DNA of 64,000 bases from Hamiltosporidium tvaerminnensis (lineage: Eukaryota; Microsporidia; Dubosqiidae): the NCBI GenBank assembly GCA_022605425.2, contig JAKIMF020000005.1, positions 1,398,501 to 1,462,500 on the forward strand, in the 5' to 3' direction. The translations under genes were made by a program, and so were the position numbers. The notes under the pieces are model-generated. The model was not told the DNA's origin, searched no databases, and worked only from the letters and a program-made list of their open reading frames with translations. Numbering within the stretch: the first letter of the stretch is position 1; every line of letters begins with the position of its first letter. Of the stretch, positions 13,781 to 27,800 are shown piece after piece.

Positions 13781-14260
13781 TCTATCATTAGCCAATATTG
13801 TTTCGTAATCGAGCTCATTGTATTAGAGTTACTGTAAACCAGGTATATAGGATGATATGATTATATATCACTATTTTAAAAAGTAAATTATTTACTCATT
13901 TTAGTAAATTCGACTTTTTTACGAGATCTAACGAGTTATTTGTTTACTACCCTTTTAATTTATATCTATACTTATGCAAATAATTTTAATAGTCCTTTAA
14001 CAAACCATATCAGCTTAGATAGTATAAGAAAAAGTATACTAAGCAGCAAATATCAAAGTAATAAAAGAATCGATCAGTATTTGTGGCATGTGTTTTAGGG
14101 GTTCTACATTAGTATGGCGAAAATTGTTATATACAAGCATCCGGATTATAAGTATACTAAGAATAGTGACTCTCTATCTCATAGATAGTAAGAGTATAAC
14201 TGTAGAAGAGGCCACGGTTCAAAAACTGCAGCTATTTTTCTAGGTTTCCATTTTTTTAAC
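13780..14260 (+). repeat. R1 partial copy H
   Basis: It aligns with about 650-1,040 and 57,050-57,440. Shared stretches are gagctcattgtattagag (against agctctttgccttgg), a tatcagcttagatagt block near 14,008 (against atcagcttggatagt near 57,256) and the paired arms at 14,081-14,217. Confidence 0.6.
14081..14217 (+). other. Paired-arm element of R1, copy H
   Basis: The left arm ttgtggcat (14,081-14,089) and ttctaca (14,102-14,108) face tgtagaa (14,201-14,207) and ggccac (14,210-14,215). The GTGGC/GCCAC and TTCTACA/TGTAGAA segments pair. The interior also holds a small hairpin, tctatctcatagata. Confidence 0.55.
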
Positions 14261-14573
14261 CAATTGCATATATTAACACAATACAATGATGAATCTTTAC
14301 ATCTTTATGATATATATATTAACTTAGTAAACTTTAAGAAAGAAGCTAAAATATATTGTAAAAAAAATAGAAAACCTTGCAAATCATTTTTTGTCTCTTT
14401 GAAAAAAACCTCGCCTATAAAAACAACATGAACATCTCCATGACTTTGAGTTCATGATATTTCTATAATCAAATACTTTTTTTTGCTATATATCCCAAAA
14501 TTTTATTTACATATGCCATAGCTTAATAAAAAAAAATATAAAATCATTTTAAATACTAAAAATCATAAAATTT

Positions 14574-14830
14574 TTGTTTAAAGATATTCTCTCTTGGAAT
14601 ATCTATTATAGATATATTAAATATAATACACTTCTGATATTATTTTCGAGAATTGCCCTCTGCGACATTAAAGTAACGATGATTCTACTATTCTCTTCGA
14701 GAATATCTATTATATTTACACTTTTTTTGAGAGACACTTTCATATTTTTCGAGAATATCTATTGTAGAATCATTAGAAAAAATACACTTTTGATATTATT
14801 TTCGAGAATATTCATTCTATACACGTAAAA
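14574..14830 (+). repeat. Minisatellite, about 52-bp unit, 4-5 copies
   Basis: The motif ttttcgagaatatctatt recurs at a spacing of about 50-53 bases, interleaved with acacttttgatatta. Units end in cgagaat near 14,655, 14,703, 14,756 and 14,808. An 84-codon open frame here is a by-product of the repeat and is not called as a gene. Confidence 0.7.
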
Positions 14831-17800
14831 TTAAAATGATTTTAGAAAATTTTAGTATATGGTTTTCAAAAAGTATCAAGTCAAGAAATTATATTTTATT
14901 TAAAAAGAAACATCCTAGGGCATAAAGAAATGCTTTAACTTAGCAAATACCCATACTCCCCTTATAATTGGTATCTAAAAAGTAAAATCAATTATTTATT
15001 CATTTTTTGTATGTATAACTTATTCTCTTTCGATTAAAGGATAAAAAATAATATTAACTCACTAAATGTAGCAATACTATACACTTTTTATATATATTAC
15101 TTGTTTCTCTTTCTTTTCTTCGAACCGAAACCTAAGGAAACTAAAGTTCTGTTGATATTTTTTTAAATCGTACTATATTAATAGTTGATCATCAAAACAA
15201 TATAGTACAAAAAAATTTCGTACATTTTCTTACAAAAAAAAATAAAAATTTAAAGCAATTGAAACTTTTTAAATCAAAACATGTAAAACCAAATTAAATT
15301 TTTTATAGAACCAAAAACATCTTATTTGTGTAATCTAAAGTCCAATTGTAACAATAATTTTGAGGTAAAAGAAATTTCGGGATTTGTAGACATATATTAA
15401 GTTGTTAAAACTAGATCTAAGTAAAATTCATAAAATATTAAAGATTTAAAAAGCCATTCCATTTTTAGGTAAATTAATCATACTTATAAAATTATGAGTT
15501 TTCAAATTTTACTAAAGTCAAAAAATGATTTTTGTCAATTTTACTTACTTTACGAAGTATACCTTACATAATTTCCTTAAGCTGAAAGCTTTCAGTTATT
15601 TTAATAGATATCTAAAAGTAAAAGTAAAAATAAACAAATAAAGTAATTTTATATAAAACGACAAACAAATTTATATCAGTTAAAACTTAATACCATTACT
15701 CTCAGCTAGGATTATACAATTAAGATATCTTAAGTTTAAAGGGAGATAACTTTAGGCACAAATATTTGCTTTGACTTTTCTATTTCCTGAGTTAAGAATT
15801 TACAATTCAAGATATTAAGAGGAAAAATAAACTTATTAAGAGTTACAGTAAGTATTGTTCCAAATTATGAATAAGTTAAAATATATTAAACAATATTTAA
15901 TCATCCTAATCTACATTTATAAAAACTGTATTTTAAAAATAATTTAAAAATTTTTACTACTGAAAAAAGAATCTAATATCTAAGAATGTTACAAAAAATT
16001 AGTTTTCAAAAATATTTTGTCTATAGGTTTTTCTTAGAATTTCCTTGCTAAAATATAATTCTAGCCTGGAAAAAGATAAAATAATTATAACATATACTAA
16101 AATAATACATAACATAAAAAATTTATTATAAATTAACCAAGATTTAGGGTTTAATACTTTTACTAGGGCAAGTATTTAAATTACGAAATAATTCGTAAAA
16201 TTAATAATTTATTTAAAAATCTTCATATTTTTGTGAAAACTAAAAATTATACATTTGTTATAGAGTTCAAAACAAAAATTTCTTATTAATATTTTCAAAA
16301 AAAAACTTAGACATATGCCGATCAGTAAAAAAGTTGTTAAAATTAAAATTAAAATCAAATCTTAAATTGTAAAGATTTTACAAATAAAAAATTTGAAAAA
16401 AATTAAAAAAATAAAAAAATAAAAATTTAAAAAGGTGTAAAAAAACGTGAAAAAACAGCTAAATTTAAGAGAAAACTTAAAAAACAGAAAAGGAAAGGTA
16501 AAAACATATAAAAAACTTAAAAAAATTGTAAGTATATGTAAAAAGATATAACAAACTTTAGAAATAAAAAATTCTTGTAAATTAGTACAAATCTTTCCAA
16601 AAAATTTTAAAAAAGTTAAAAAACAAAATAAAAAATTCAAAAATAATAAAATCTTATGTTAAAAAGTACAAATTAAAAAGACATTGAATGTATTAAGCAT
16701 TCTAAAAACTTAATAAGTTAAACTTCGCAAACACACTACATCAGTCCTATAAAATCTAAAATTGATATAAAAAAACAAAAAAAAACTGCTTACTGTATAA
16801 AAAATAAAGAAGTATTGAAAAGTACCACCTAAATTAAAATACTAAAAAATTCTAAGAAAGCAATTGAACGCTTGAAAGAAATAGAAAAAAACTGCAAAAA
16901 GTGAGATATTGCACAATGACTCCAAGTGAATTTGAAGAGATAATTTAAGCAGTACTAACTTTTAAAGAGAGTTTAAACCCTTCGGTTTGAGATATAAATG
17001 TAGAACATTTTTTAAATAAAGTATATTTATATAGAAAATCTCATAAGAAAGAAAAATCAATTGCTATTCTAGAATATAATAACGCATAAAAAAAATATAT
17101 AAGTATAAAATTAGGCTAAGTGTATTTTCTTTTGCTTAAATATTGTAAAGTCTATATAACAAGATATATAAAATTTCAGAAAGTCAAAGTGAGCCATTGA
17201 CCCAAAATAAAAAGAAGCTTTAAATGTAGATTCAAATTAGGAAGATTGGGTAACCCTATACCGAGGAAAAATAACAATTAAATAACTTAAATATTTTTTT
17301 TGCATTAACTGTTCAATACTTATAAGTTTTAGATGTAATATTATTAAAAAAAATTAAATTGTAGAATCTAAAGTCTATTTAAATATTTTATTTTGTCGAT
17401 TTCAGGAAAATAATCGTATTTTACAAGCCATTAGACTTAAGCGAAGAATATCAAGAATGCTCTCAAAAATGAAAAAAACCATAGTTTTGAATATAAGAAA
17501 TATTTAACAAACATAAATTGTTTTCTACCTTTAAAAAAAATATTGATATACCTAAATATTTAAATCGAGGTTTTTGAAACGAAAAAATCGAATAAGTTTA
17601 AAACAATATTTATAGTCATTTATAAACAAAGCTTAAGTGTCCCATATGTACTTTATATGGTTCAAAGTTTCTATAGCGACTAAATAGATAATATTAAAAT
17701 CGAGTAAAAACTGTTAATAACACCAGAAAGGGTTCAAACCAAAATAGATTAAACTTACCTTAAAAGCAATAAAAACCACATACAAAAAAATGTAACATAA

Positions 17801-19985
17801 AGTAACAGAAATATAAAAGTATTTAAAAACAGGAATTAAGCTACTTAAACAATGAGGTATAAAAAATTTCAAGGTAAAAAATAATCATAATATTGGCTCA
17901 GATTTAAAGGTAAGTATAAAGTAAAAAACCTACTCAAAAAGTAAATTGAAAAGATAAGAGAAGGGAGATAAAATAATTAAAATTTGGCTTATTTATATGT
18001 AATTTGAATTCTCACATGGTTTTGCAAAGCAAATTATGTCAGTATGGCAAAGTAATAACACACAAAAAGGGATTTCAGATTTGATCACTGCCAAAATTCA
18101 AGCTTCCTTTTGATATATAAAAATATTTTTGCATGCACAAATCGGACTGAACATTAGGACAGAATTTCTTTAAAAAAATAAATTAACTGGATTAAGTAGT
18201 AAAAAAAATGTTTCTTCTGGAAAAAATAACCTGTCTGGTCTTAATCTTCAAACACAATGAAAATTTCATTTTCAGACTTTGAATAACCCCCACTCCTATT
18301 TAAAGAAATCAATATGTACATCAAAACACACGATCTTATATTTTCTAAAATTTCCATCAATTATCAAGAATTTATTTCATAGAATTTGCCAGTTTTATTT
18401 TTAATTTAAATTGTTACAAGAAAAATTTAGTCAGACAATAATTTTAATTTTGTTTTATAAAATTAACTCTTCAATTTTCAATATGATTTGACCTATATAG
18501 CATATACCTCAAGAAAACGATTATAATTTTTTAGCATTTATAACATTTGATAAAAATAAGAAAAGCCTTCATTCAGCTCATCCTTTGATTTTAGAACTCA
18601 AAAGAAATAATATTCATTTCTGAGATTAAAATTATTTTTATTAAGCTTTATTCGATATAAATTACTGTACTAACGTAATTAGAATTTAAAATATATTTAT
18701 TAAATTTACGAGAAAACTATTTTTTTCTTATGTAAAAATCTCATAATATTTATTTAAAAAATAACAAACTTTTTTGCGGTTCCAATTTTAGGAAACCTTT
18801 AGTTGTTAAATTAAGTCTGAACTTAACGAAGAAAAAAACCATATTTCTAAGTTTTGAGAAGAATGAAATCATTATGAACTATTAAAGGACACCTAATTGT
18901 GTTTTTGACTGAAAGACTTATCCCTTTTGATATCTATAGATAAATGTAAAATGAATATGAGAAATATGCTTAATTCATATTTTTATAATTCAGACTGATC
19001 ATTTTTATACACTTCTATATTAAAATTTCTGCTCAAAAATATTATCTGAAATCACAAAAGAGACAGATAAGTAATTTAAAGCTATATATTAATAAAACAA
19101 ATTTTTCTTCTATTAAAAATTTGTATATTTCTTTTTCAAAAAAAATCATTTTCTTTAAAACTTCTTGATTTTTTCTAATGACAAATCAATTATTGCAAAT
19201 AAAAAATTTCTGTCATTTAACCATGCTAAGATCTTTTGTATATGAAATTATTTTAAGAATAAAAATCGAAAATATAAATTGCTTTTTGTAAGGTTTTTTG
19301 ATATTTAAAGTCGCATTTAGAAAGAATCGTATCTAAGCATAAAAAAAATAGGAAGTAAACCAAAATTCCAGAGAAAAGGTATCTTAAATCTCAGGTGTCT
19401 TTAAGATACCATAAAGACCGATTATATATGATTCCTTAAATGTGATCAGATCCTAACAATAAAATTTTTATTTTTGAATTATTATTTAATAAAAATATCC
19501 AAAAGAATTAAAAGTATTTAAACCTGGATTATATAGGTTTTGTTGTTTATGTACAGTTCCCGTATAAGTAAAAGATTGTTCAACATGTAAAGTTATTATT
19601 TGTCACAATTTTTTTAAATATATCGATATTTTCGATTATATTTCCATTAATAATTCGTAAAAATTGTTTTTACTCTTTCAATTGTTGAAATTTTAAGTTT
19701 TTGTTTAAATAGATCAAAGTTCACAAAATAGTTTTGTTTATTATATATGGAAAGACAGAGTATGCAAAATGATATTCTAATAAAAGTAATGACGTGTTGA
19801 AATTTTACATAAATTTTCTTTTATGAATTAAAATATTTATTTTCTTTCGTATTTACATTCTATATACATTAAATATATTTCAAAAATTTTCTTTATTTTT
19901 ATTTTACAAAGTTTATCCCTACCAATATTATTATAAAAATATTCTCCTCCATAGAGAAATAAATTGAATTGGTAAAAGAAGAAGT
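14830..19985. other. Gene-free AT-rich interval with possible decayed coding traces
   Basis: Nothing intact is visible. The part at 16,360-16,680 is strongly A-rich on the + strand (runs of aaaaa with scattered g), giving a phenylalanine-rich minus-strand frame of 92 codons that I regard as low complexity. A more coding-like stretch is listed separately at 16,868-17,089. Confidence 0.5.
16868..17089 (+). pseudogene. Possible decayed coding fragment
   Basis: One frame runs 73 codons with only two internal stops (after FEEII and after NPSV). It includes an ATG followed by TPSEFEEII, then DINVEHFLNKVYLYRK and a charged end. The amino-acid mix is less extreme than the surrounding AT noise. No family is recognised. 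Runs of this length are near what chance gives in 64 kb of such DNA, so confidence is low. Confidence 0.2.
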
Positions 19986-19989
19986 GTGA

Positions 19990-20524
19990 ACAGAAAAAAA
20001 GAAATATTCTAAAGTAGAAGAAAACACCAATAGAAATAAAAACTATACTATTGCTGTTTCTTATCCAACCAGAGTATTTTCTTATCTGGTAAGTGTAAAG
20101 TTGAGTGTTTCCTCTGTATGCAATGCTACATATGATATTAGAAAAATAAATTTAGGGTTTTTTTCATAGATCACGATACTCTTCAATAACACTAGCTGGG
20201 TAAGCAGGAAAATATTTCAAAATTTTTTTCCAAAGAAGATTTCACAAATAAGATTATAACATTAAAAGATGCTAAGGGCTTTTGTACAGAAACAGAGCAG
20301 AGCAGATATAAATGGAGAATATTAGTAGGTTTCGCAGAAGAGGTTATTGATTCTTTCTATTCAGAGATGTGTTAAGATTACTATATGTTGATGTATATTT
20401 ATTACGAGTGTCTAGAGTCAATTTTATCTTGCTAAAAAGAATTACTATTTTCGGTTTCCAGGTTCATTTAGAAATATGAGCAGCTTATATTACCTGTTTA
20501 ATGTGTGAAGTGTTTTTAGAATAA
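19990..20524 (+). pseudogene. Decayed unidentified gene, three stacked reading-frame fragments
   Basis: Local GC is higher than its surroundings. Open segments follow one another in different frames: 19,990-20,169 (59 codons, includes YTIAVSYPTRVFSYL), 20,196-20,375 (59 codons, includes GFCTETEQSRYKWRILVGFA) and 20,372-20,524 (one internal TGA). None has a plausible ATG at its start. The amino-acid mix (W, G, A, E, C) looks protein-like. A GTAAGT at 20,089 and a T-run ending in CATAG at 20,169 could mark an 81-nt intron, so a spliced gene is an alternative. I recognise no family. Confidence 0.35.
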
Positions 20525-20539
20525 AGTTATATTGAGAAT

Positions 20540-22320
20540 AGCTTTTTAAAATGTTCATATTAAGATATAAATTTTTCTATTTTTATACAAGGAACTAATA
20601 GATGGTATGAATTATGAAATATTTACTTTTTTAAAAACTGGAAAAGAAAAAAATTTATGGAAAAAACAAAACTAGTTTGAGAATAGGGCTTTGCATGATA
20701 GAATATATATTTCTAGGAATACATTGCAGAATCATTAGAATTTTGTGTATGCTTCACAATAAATCGTAGTGAGTATTAGATAATCCTTAGATCTGATCAA
20801 GAAGGCTTTGAGTTCGAAATATAATAAATGTATAAAAATATTTTTGTGTTGTTTTCCGCCACATCTATTTAAATAAGCTATATACATCTCACTTTTTCTA
20901 TTTTTTTTTCCTACTTATATTTTACTCACCCTTTCAGATTTGATTAAATTTTATATTTTGTATTTTTGTGTAGTTTGTGATTTTGCTTTAAAATTCATTG
21001 CTTGTTAATTTAAGGGTATATTTGATTGCATCCCTGTGCCTGGTTTGTAAATATTTTGCACAGGCGCTTATGTTTCCTCTATATTTTTACTTTATAAATT
21101 AATTTGCTAATATTCTTTTTGCGGACAAAAAATTAATTCAGTTACAAATCCAGATTTTGCGTTACTCAAAAAAATAACTAGTCTATTAAATTACATTGGT
21201 TGTGTATGGGTATCTACTGACGCTGATCCTTATGCTTGCGATAGAAGCAAACTTTCTATTTATAAAAAAGTTATAATTAGAAATTAAAAATTAATTTCGC
21301 TCAATGCAGAAACAAAGAAATAATAGCAAAAGCCAACATCCAATGCTAAATTGAATTTTTAGAAAATTATAAATTAAAAATATTTTTAAACAATATATTA
21401 TGAGACGAGTAAATCTATAAAGGATATCGCATGGAGAGAATAGCTTTAATTAAATTTAGTTATATATAAAAGCATAGAATGAAACTATATATATAAAGCT
21501 AGAAAAACATGCAAAAAACTTTAAATGTAGTTAGAAACTGAAATATTCTTTTACCAATAATACCAAAATGGTCTAATTTACAACAAAATCGATTTTATCA
21601 GGATGTGTAATTCTTCTATAAAATTTGATGATGAAAATTCACATTTATAGCTACAAGTTAGTAATAAACACAACGAAACTGTTACATGCAACAATTAATA
21701 GCTTAGAAAAAAACAAATTAAAATTTCAGGTTCTTAGATAAGTCATAGTTTAGGCACTTTTTATTTGCATATTTTTGTTTTGCGTTTTATCTTGTATAAC
21801 TTTTCTAAATTTAAAATAATTTATAGAACTACGTAATAAATTAAAAATTGGTAGATATGAGAAATATTTAAAAACTAAAATTTTTTGGTCAAATTGTCTA
21901 ATTAAATAGTAAGCAATAAAGTAAAGAATGTTTTACTATTATTGTATGAAATATATGTTTTAAAGCCGATAATATGTTTGATATGAAATTTGCGGTGTAT
22001 AATTCAAAGACAAGAAACACTTTTCCTAAAACACAAGTCGAAATTTTACATTAAATTTTTGGTTTGATAAATAAAAAGAAAACTCCCAGAGTTTTTTAAA
22101 AATAGATAAGTTAATACTAAATTTTTGTTTGCAAAATAGTTTTTATAGGTTAATAAAGTATAAATAAAAATTTTTTGGGATTTAAGAAATAAAATATTAA
22201 TACTTTTGCAATTTTTTTAAAATTTTATAATCATACAAGGATTTCAATTTTTTTTACCTGGATTGTAATAGACATAACAAAAGAAATCTAGATTCTTTTA
22301 TAAAGATTATTTTCGAACAA
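20540..22320. other. Gene-free AT-rich interval before R1 copy B
   Basis: I see no gene, RNA or repeat that can be supported. It may contain the remains of an R3 module, expected just before an R1 copy, but no landmark could be matched. Confidence 0.4.
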
Positions 22321-22872
22321 TTTATTTCTATGTAAATAGGAAATACATATATATTTAAAAAGAAAACAACTCAATCATAGACTCAATAGCTCATTCATAT
22401 ATCATAAAGAGTAGATAGGTTCTTTACAAGTTTACAAGAAATAGATAAGATAATGTACAAGAGATAACGTGTTGCGATACAAAGTAAATAAAAGTTATTA
22501 TTTTTTAAAGAGTTTAGGTTAGAACCCACAACTCATTATTATATCCTTTTTTATTTATGATATATATCTTAGCCTCGGGTTTTTCAAATAGGCAACTGCG
22601 TCCCAAAATTAAGCTCTTTGCCTTAGATTTTGTGTAATTTTATTTAATGTTATTGATATGACTATCTACCAATATATTATAATTGCAATGAACCCGCTGT
22701 TTAGTTAAATCCTACTTTAACCAAGACCGGATGAGTTTTTTGGCACTACTTTTGAATCATAATAGGAATACATGTAAATAACCTTACATATTCCCGTTCT
22801 ATAATCCAAATCAGTTTAGATTGTGTAAGAATAATAATTCATTGCAAATGTATTGGTAAAAATAGTAGTTGA

Positions 22873-22985
22873 TTGTGGTACAAGTTTCTTTTGCTTCTAC
22901 ACTGGGTTTAATGTTTATATATATGAAGACGTGTCAGAAGTTTTATAAGAAGATAGTCCTAAGTCACTTTTAGAAGATGCCACAA
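22873..22985 (+). other. Paired-arm element of R1, copy B
   Basis: The left arm ttgtggtac then gcttcta faces tagaag (22,971-22,976) and atgccacaa (22,977-22,985). Seven of nine outer pairs and six inner pairs hold. Same spacing as copy A. Confidence 0.55.
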
Positions 22986-24335
22986 ATTAGAAACTTCCTA
23001 AATTTTACTTTGTTCTTACTTTTAATATTCAATTATCTTTTTTTTATATTTTAAGTAGACAAATCGTAATTTTGATAGTATAATCTCTAAACCAACAAAC
23101 ACAATCATAGAAATTTTATTTGTTGAATTACAACAAACGACCGATTTCATAGAAATAATATGTTTTTTAATCTTCTCATTACATATCATCCCATGAATAT
23201 ATTCAGATATCAAAATTGTATAAATCTCGTAAGTCACAGTGTAAAGTTATTACTTCGTTTTTGAAGATTTTTTCATCGCTGTAAAGCTCTTTAAAAAATA
23301 TATATATTAAAATATGTGGTATAAAATTAAGTTTATACGGAACTATGTATTGATTATTCCTTCAATCTTTATACAAATTAAAATATTGTCTAAATTATTT
23401 TTTAGTTGAATTATTTTTTTGTGTGAATCCGTATTGTTACAGTGAATGTTAAAGATCAAAAAAAACCCAAATAGCAGATATCCGAACCATTTAAAACATA
23501 GTTGTAGAAATCGCCTTTAAACTAGGTAGATAATTCAAGAGCATGCAAATGTACGAATAATTAGTGTAAAATCATTCATTAAAATGTAGTTTTAATATAA
23601 AAGTAATATAAATAAAATAAAGTAATTAGTTCAAGACATTTTAGTATACTATCCTATTTATTTAAAGTTAATTCTTTAGCACTTTGCAGTAAGATAGTAT
23701 ATAATTCTAATAAAAAGAGTTTACAAATTATAAAAACATTTAATACATTTAAGAATATAACAATTTAAGTTGGTTCACTCTGGCTATATATTATAAAACA
23801 AAATATTTATTTATGATATATTGAGATGAATGAAATATTAAGATCTACTGCCTATAAATTGTATTACACATAATAAATTAATCTCTTTATAAATCTACAA
23901 AAATTTAATCCATTTCACAAAAGAAATAGTATTAATTTTCTCATTAATTCGATTAAAAGTTTTATACATGATATTAAAATATCTTTCACATATACATCTT
24001 TCTTTCAAATAGATTTATATTTTTTTAAGTAACATAAACAATACATTTATAATAGATACATGGCATTTCTATCAATTTTATAAAAGGTAAATAATATGAG
24101 GTTATATAGAAATCGAAAGTTATCTATAAATCCCATATATAATTAACGTTTCTAACAATATACTGAGAGCTTTTTCAATCGATTTCATAAAATTTAATAC
24201 AGCCATATTAAAGTTAAACACAGCGTATTATGACCAAGAATAAAAAATCTTATTTTTAGATATTGAGTAAAGGTTTTAATAGTCCAAATATTCCAAAAAA
24301 CAATAAATAAACATCCAATACCTCACACTTAAAAA

Positions 24336-24361
24336 CTTCCAATTATGGTAAATTTTATAAG
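24336..24361 (+). repeat. Conserved 26-bp block of R1, copy B
   Basis: Identical to the block at 2,381-2,406 (core cttccaattatggtaaat). Confidence 0.75.
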
Positions 24362-24899
24362 CTTATTAAGGTTAACCCCTTAAAATCATATAAAAAGAGA
24401 AATTACTTAACTATATATTCTAATGTAACATAGTGATGTGATTAAACGAATTTTTAGCTAAATGAATATAAAATTGACATTAAATTTACAAAAATTCCAT
24501 AAAAATATAATAACATAATACTTTTTTAAGGAAAAAATAGTACTTTATTCAAAAACTTCACCATTATAAGAGCTATAATAGTTTATTTGTAGAAAAACGC
24601 TTACATAACGGACCATTCAACTTAGAAAATGAATAACAAAAGAATGATCTAAAAAAATGTAACCACATTTAAAAAGTAGATTAAGGTTAAGCAAAATTAA
24701 TTTAAGTAAAACAAGTATATACAACAAGAAATTTTAAATGTAGTAAAAGCAGAAAAATAATTACATAAACATAAAATATTCCAGTTAAAAAAACTTAAAA
24801 AGGAAACCAATCTAAATAAAATTTAAAAAATAAAAAAGTATTTAAAATTTTTAGCAAAAATGGCTGATTTAATTAAAAGAAACCACATTTGATAATTAT

Positions 24900-27800
24900 A
24901 AAGATTTCTGGTCCCTTTTCCGGATTTTTCATGTATATAATCTTATTTGTTTTTATATTTTTTTTCATATTTTAGAATCTTCAATTCGACTATAAGTAAC
25001 TATATCGAATAAATTCGATAATTTTGGAGTACAGAAATTTACAAAAACCACCTAGAAATTTTATTATGCATACAATATCTAATTATTAAACAATTATTCA
25101 TTATATTCAAAGTAATTTTCGGTATTAAAACATATATCTTGTAAAATATTTTCAAAAATTTTGGAATAGCCTACACACTATATACGAGATAGGTTGATCG
25201 AAATGAAAAAAAATATTGTGAAAAAATGTTCTTAAAAACGGGAAAAGTTTATTAACAACCTCAATATTGTTTCCTTATTAGATAATTTCTTGTATTTTTG
25301 CTGTTTTTTGACTATTTAAAAATTTTATTTTGTCATCGATAATTCTCGATTTGTTTCATATACTATATACAAATATATCACGAAAAAAATCAAAAAAAAA
25401 ATTGTAATGAAGATTGCATAACCAAATTTTATACAAAATAAACAGTCATATTTTATAAGCATATTAGTAGAATTTGTATCAATTTCTGAGCATTAAATAG
25501 TATTTCTTTCTTACACAGTATTTTAAAAATTTGAAAATCTTCAATTCTGATACATGTAACTCTATTAAACAAAATAGAAAAAATCAAGCAATAAAAAAAG
25601 TTAAGAAAAAAGACTAAATTTATTCTTAACTATAAATAAAATTTTTTACGAAACATCTATTTTTTTAATTATATTTTTATCCATTTTTCATATCATTCTA
25701 ACGACTATACATAAACCAAATCGAAAAAACCAATTCATTCGAATGTAATAGAAAGATATACTATAAATTTAAATTAAAGAAAAATATTCTGTTACACTAT
25801 ATAGAATTTGATAGTTGCGATATTTTCGTAATATAATTCTTAAATTTTTTTCAAGAAGATTTTCACCTTTTTTTTAAATTTCTTCATTCACAATATACTA
25901 TGTAGTTTGACAAATTCGAAAAAATTAATTTAGAAATTTACTTTCAGAATTTCGGAGTTTACACAGAAGCAACCTTCTAGAGTACTGTAAGACTCCTCTA
26001 TAGATTAATTAAAATTTGTGCATTGAATATATATATTTCGTTGATGTTTTTTCAACTTTTAAAAACCGAGATATGTATAGGTATATATGCCTAAAAAATT
26101 CAAAAAAATTGAAATTTGAAATAAACACACAAAATGACTTAAATTTATCATAAAGTATAATCTAAGTATATAGACGTATTTTTTAAAATATTGAGAGCAT
26201 TACCAAGTATTTAATCATTTATTTGTGCAACTAGATTGTTTCATAATTCTTAAATTTCTTCTTACACATATAAAAGATATACTAAGCAACAGTGCAAAAA
26301 TAGGTAATAAAAATTTATAAGAAAAACTGCTATATTTTAGAGTAAACATTAAAATAAAATTATTAAACTCACACTTGATGTATTTTTATAGATTCCTATG
26401 CATTGAAGCGTTTATTTTTTAAGAACAGATTTTTTATATTTTTTAAATCGTATATACGACTGTACGAAAACTGATTAAGTAAATCAAAAAAATTAATAAA
26501 TTGACCAAATTTTTTATTATCTCATTCGGAACTTTATAAATCTATAGGGAATGTTTTTACATTCTTTAGGTAATAAATCATATATTTTTTTAGTTTATTT
26601 TTAGAATCTTGCAATGGTTTATACAACTATATTGAAACTAATCTAAAAAAATTAAAAAATATAAAAAATATAGGTAAATCAAATACAAATTTAAAAATAA
26701 ATATACTAGGTTAAGAATCTACCTGGTAGTATTTCGAATAATTCTTATTTAAATAAACATAATTGTTTTTATATTTTGAATTTGTGATAACTTTCGAATA
26801 ATTGAATACAATATATATAAATATAACAAATGACTTTAAAAAATTCAGTAAAAAAAAATTGCTTAGAATCTCAGAAAATTTAACATAAACATAACATTAA
26901 TGATATCCTAAGAACATTTATTATATGTGTTCTTTGAGATTATAACTAATGTTTTTTTCTGAATTTTTTTTTCTAATTTAAAATCGTTTCCTACAGTATA
27001 TAGAAAATATTATAGAAAAAAAATATGAAAATTTGGAAAATGGAATTACTCAGAAACATTCCTAAATCTTTCGTAAAATTTAATTATATTGGATTATTAT
27101 AAGAAGTTTTGTATAATTTTCAGAGAATTTTAATCATTCGAGATTTTCTTTTTTTTACTGATATTTTCATCATCTCGAATCGTCAATACGACTATATACA
27201 AATTATATTGAAAAAAATTACTAAAAATTAGTTAAAAAAACTTACATTAAAAACAAATAATTTCATATTAAACGATCTTTTTAAATTATTTTAAGAACTT
27301 TTAAGCCATTTTGGGTGATTATTAACCATTTAATATTATATATTTCATTTATTTTTTTATTAATTTTCCGAGTGTTTAATACTGCTATAGAAAAAAAACG
27401 AAAAATTTTAAAAAAAATTAGGTAATAAAAATCCGTGTAATCATGAATAAATTGATTATAAACAATCTTATTTCATTATTAATAACAGATTCGAAGTATT
27501 TTAATAAATTCTTAAGTAATTAATCGAATGTATTTTTTAAAATTTTTTTATTGCTTCATAACTGTATACAGCAAATATATCGAATAAAATCGTAAAAAAT
27601 TAGGTAATAAAAACTTGATAAAACATAGCTATATTTAATTATAAAAAAGGCATGAAATATTGTTAAAAACCTATCTGATGTATTTATAACAATTTTAAAG
27701 CATTAGATCTTATATCTTTCGAGTCCAAGTTCTTCAAGATTTCTAAAGTGTTTCATATACTATATATAAAATATATTAAACAAAATTCAAAAAATTAGGT

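Larger units (their letters stand above)
22320..24870 (+). repeat. R unit copy B (R1 and start of R2)
   Basis: It is strongly colinear with copy A at an offset of about 21.9 kb. Landmarks are ctcattcatatatcat (about 22,390), aagctctttgcctt (about 22,611), paired arms (22,873-22,985), atatgaggttatatag (about 24,090), cgtattatgacc (about 24,223) and the 26-mer at 24,336-24,361. It ends where the 190-bp satellite begins, so the satellite interrupts or replaces the rest. Sequence near 22,550 is an uninterrupted version of the retrotransposon insertion point. Confidence 0.8.

Noticed and set aside
14161-14230. tRNA-like look (small hairpin, then ggttcaaaa)
   Set aside because: No acceptor stem or T-stem pairs, and the segment is explained as part of R1 copy H.
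16362-16640. Minus-strand 92-codon phenylalanine-rich frame
   Set aside because: It is a direct product of an A-rich low-complexity stretch on the other strand.
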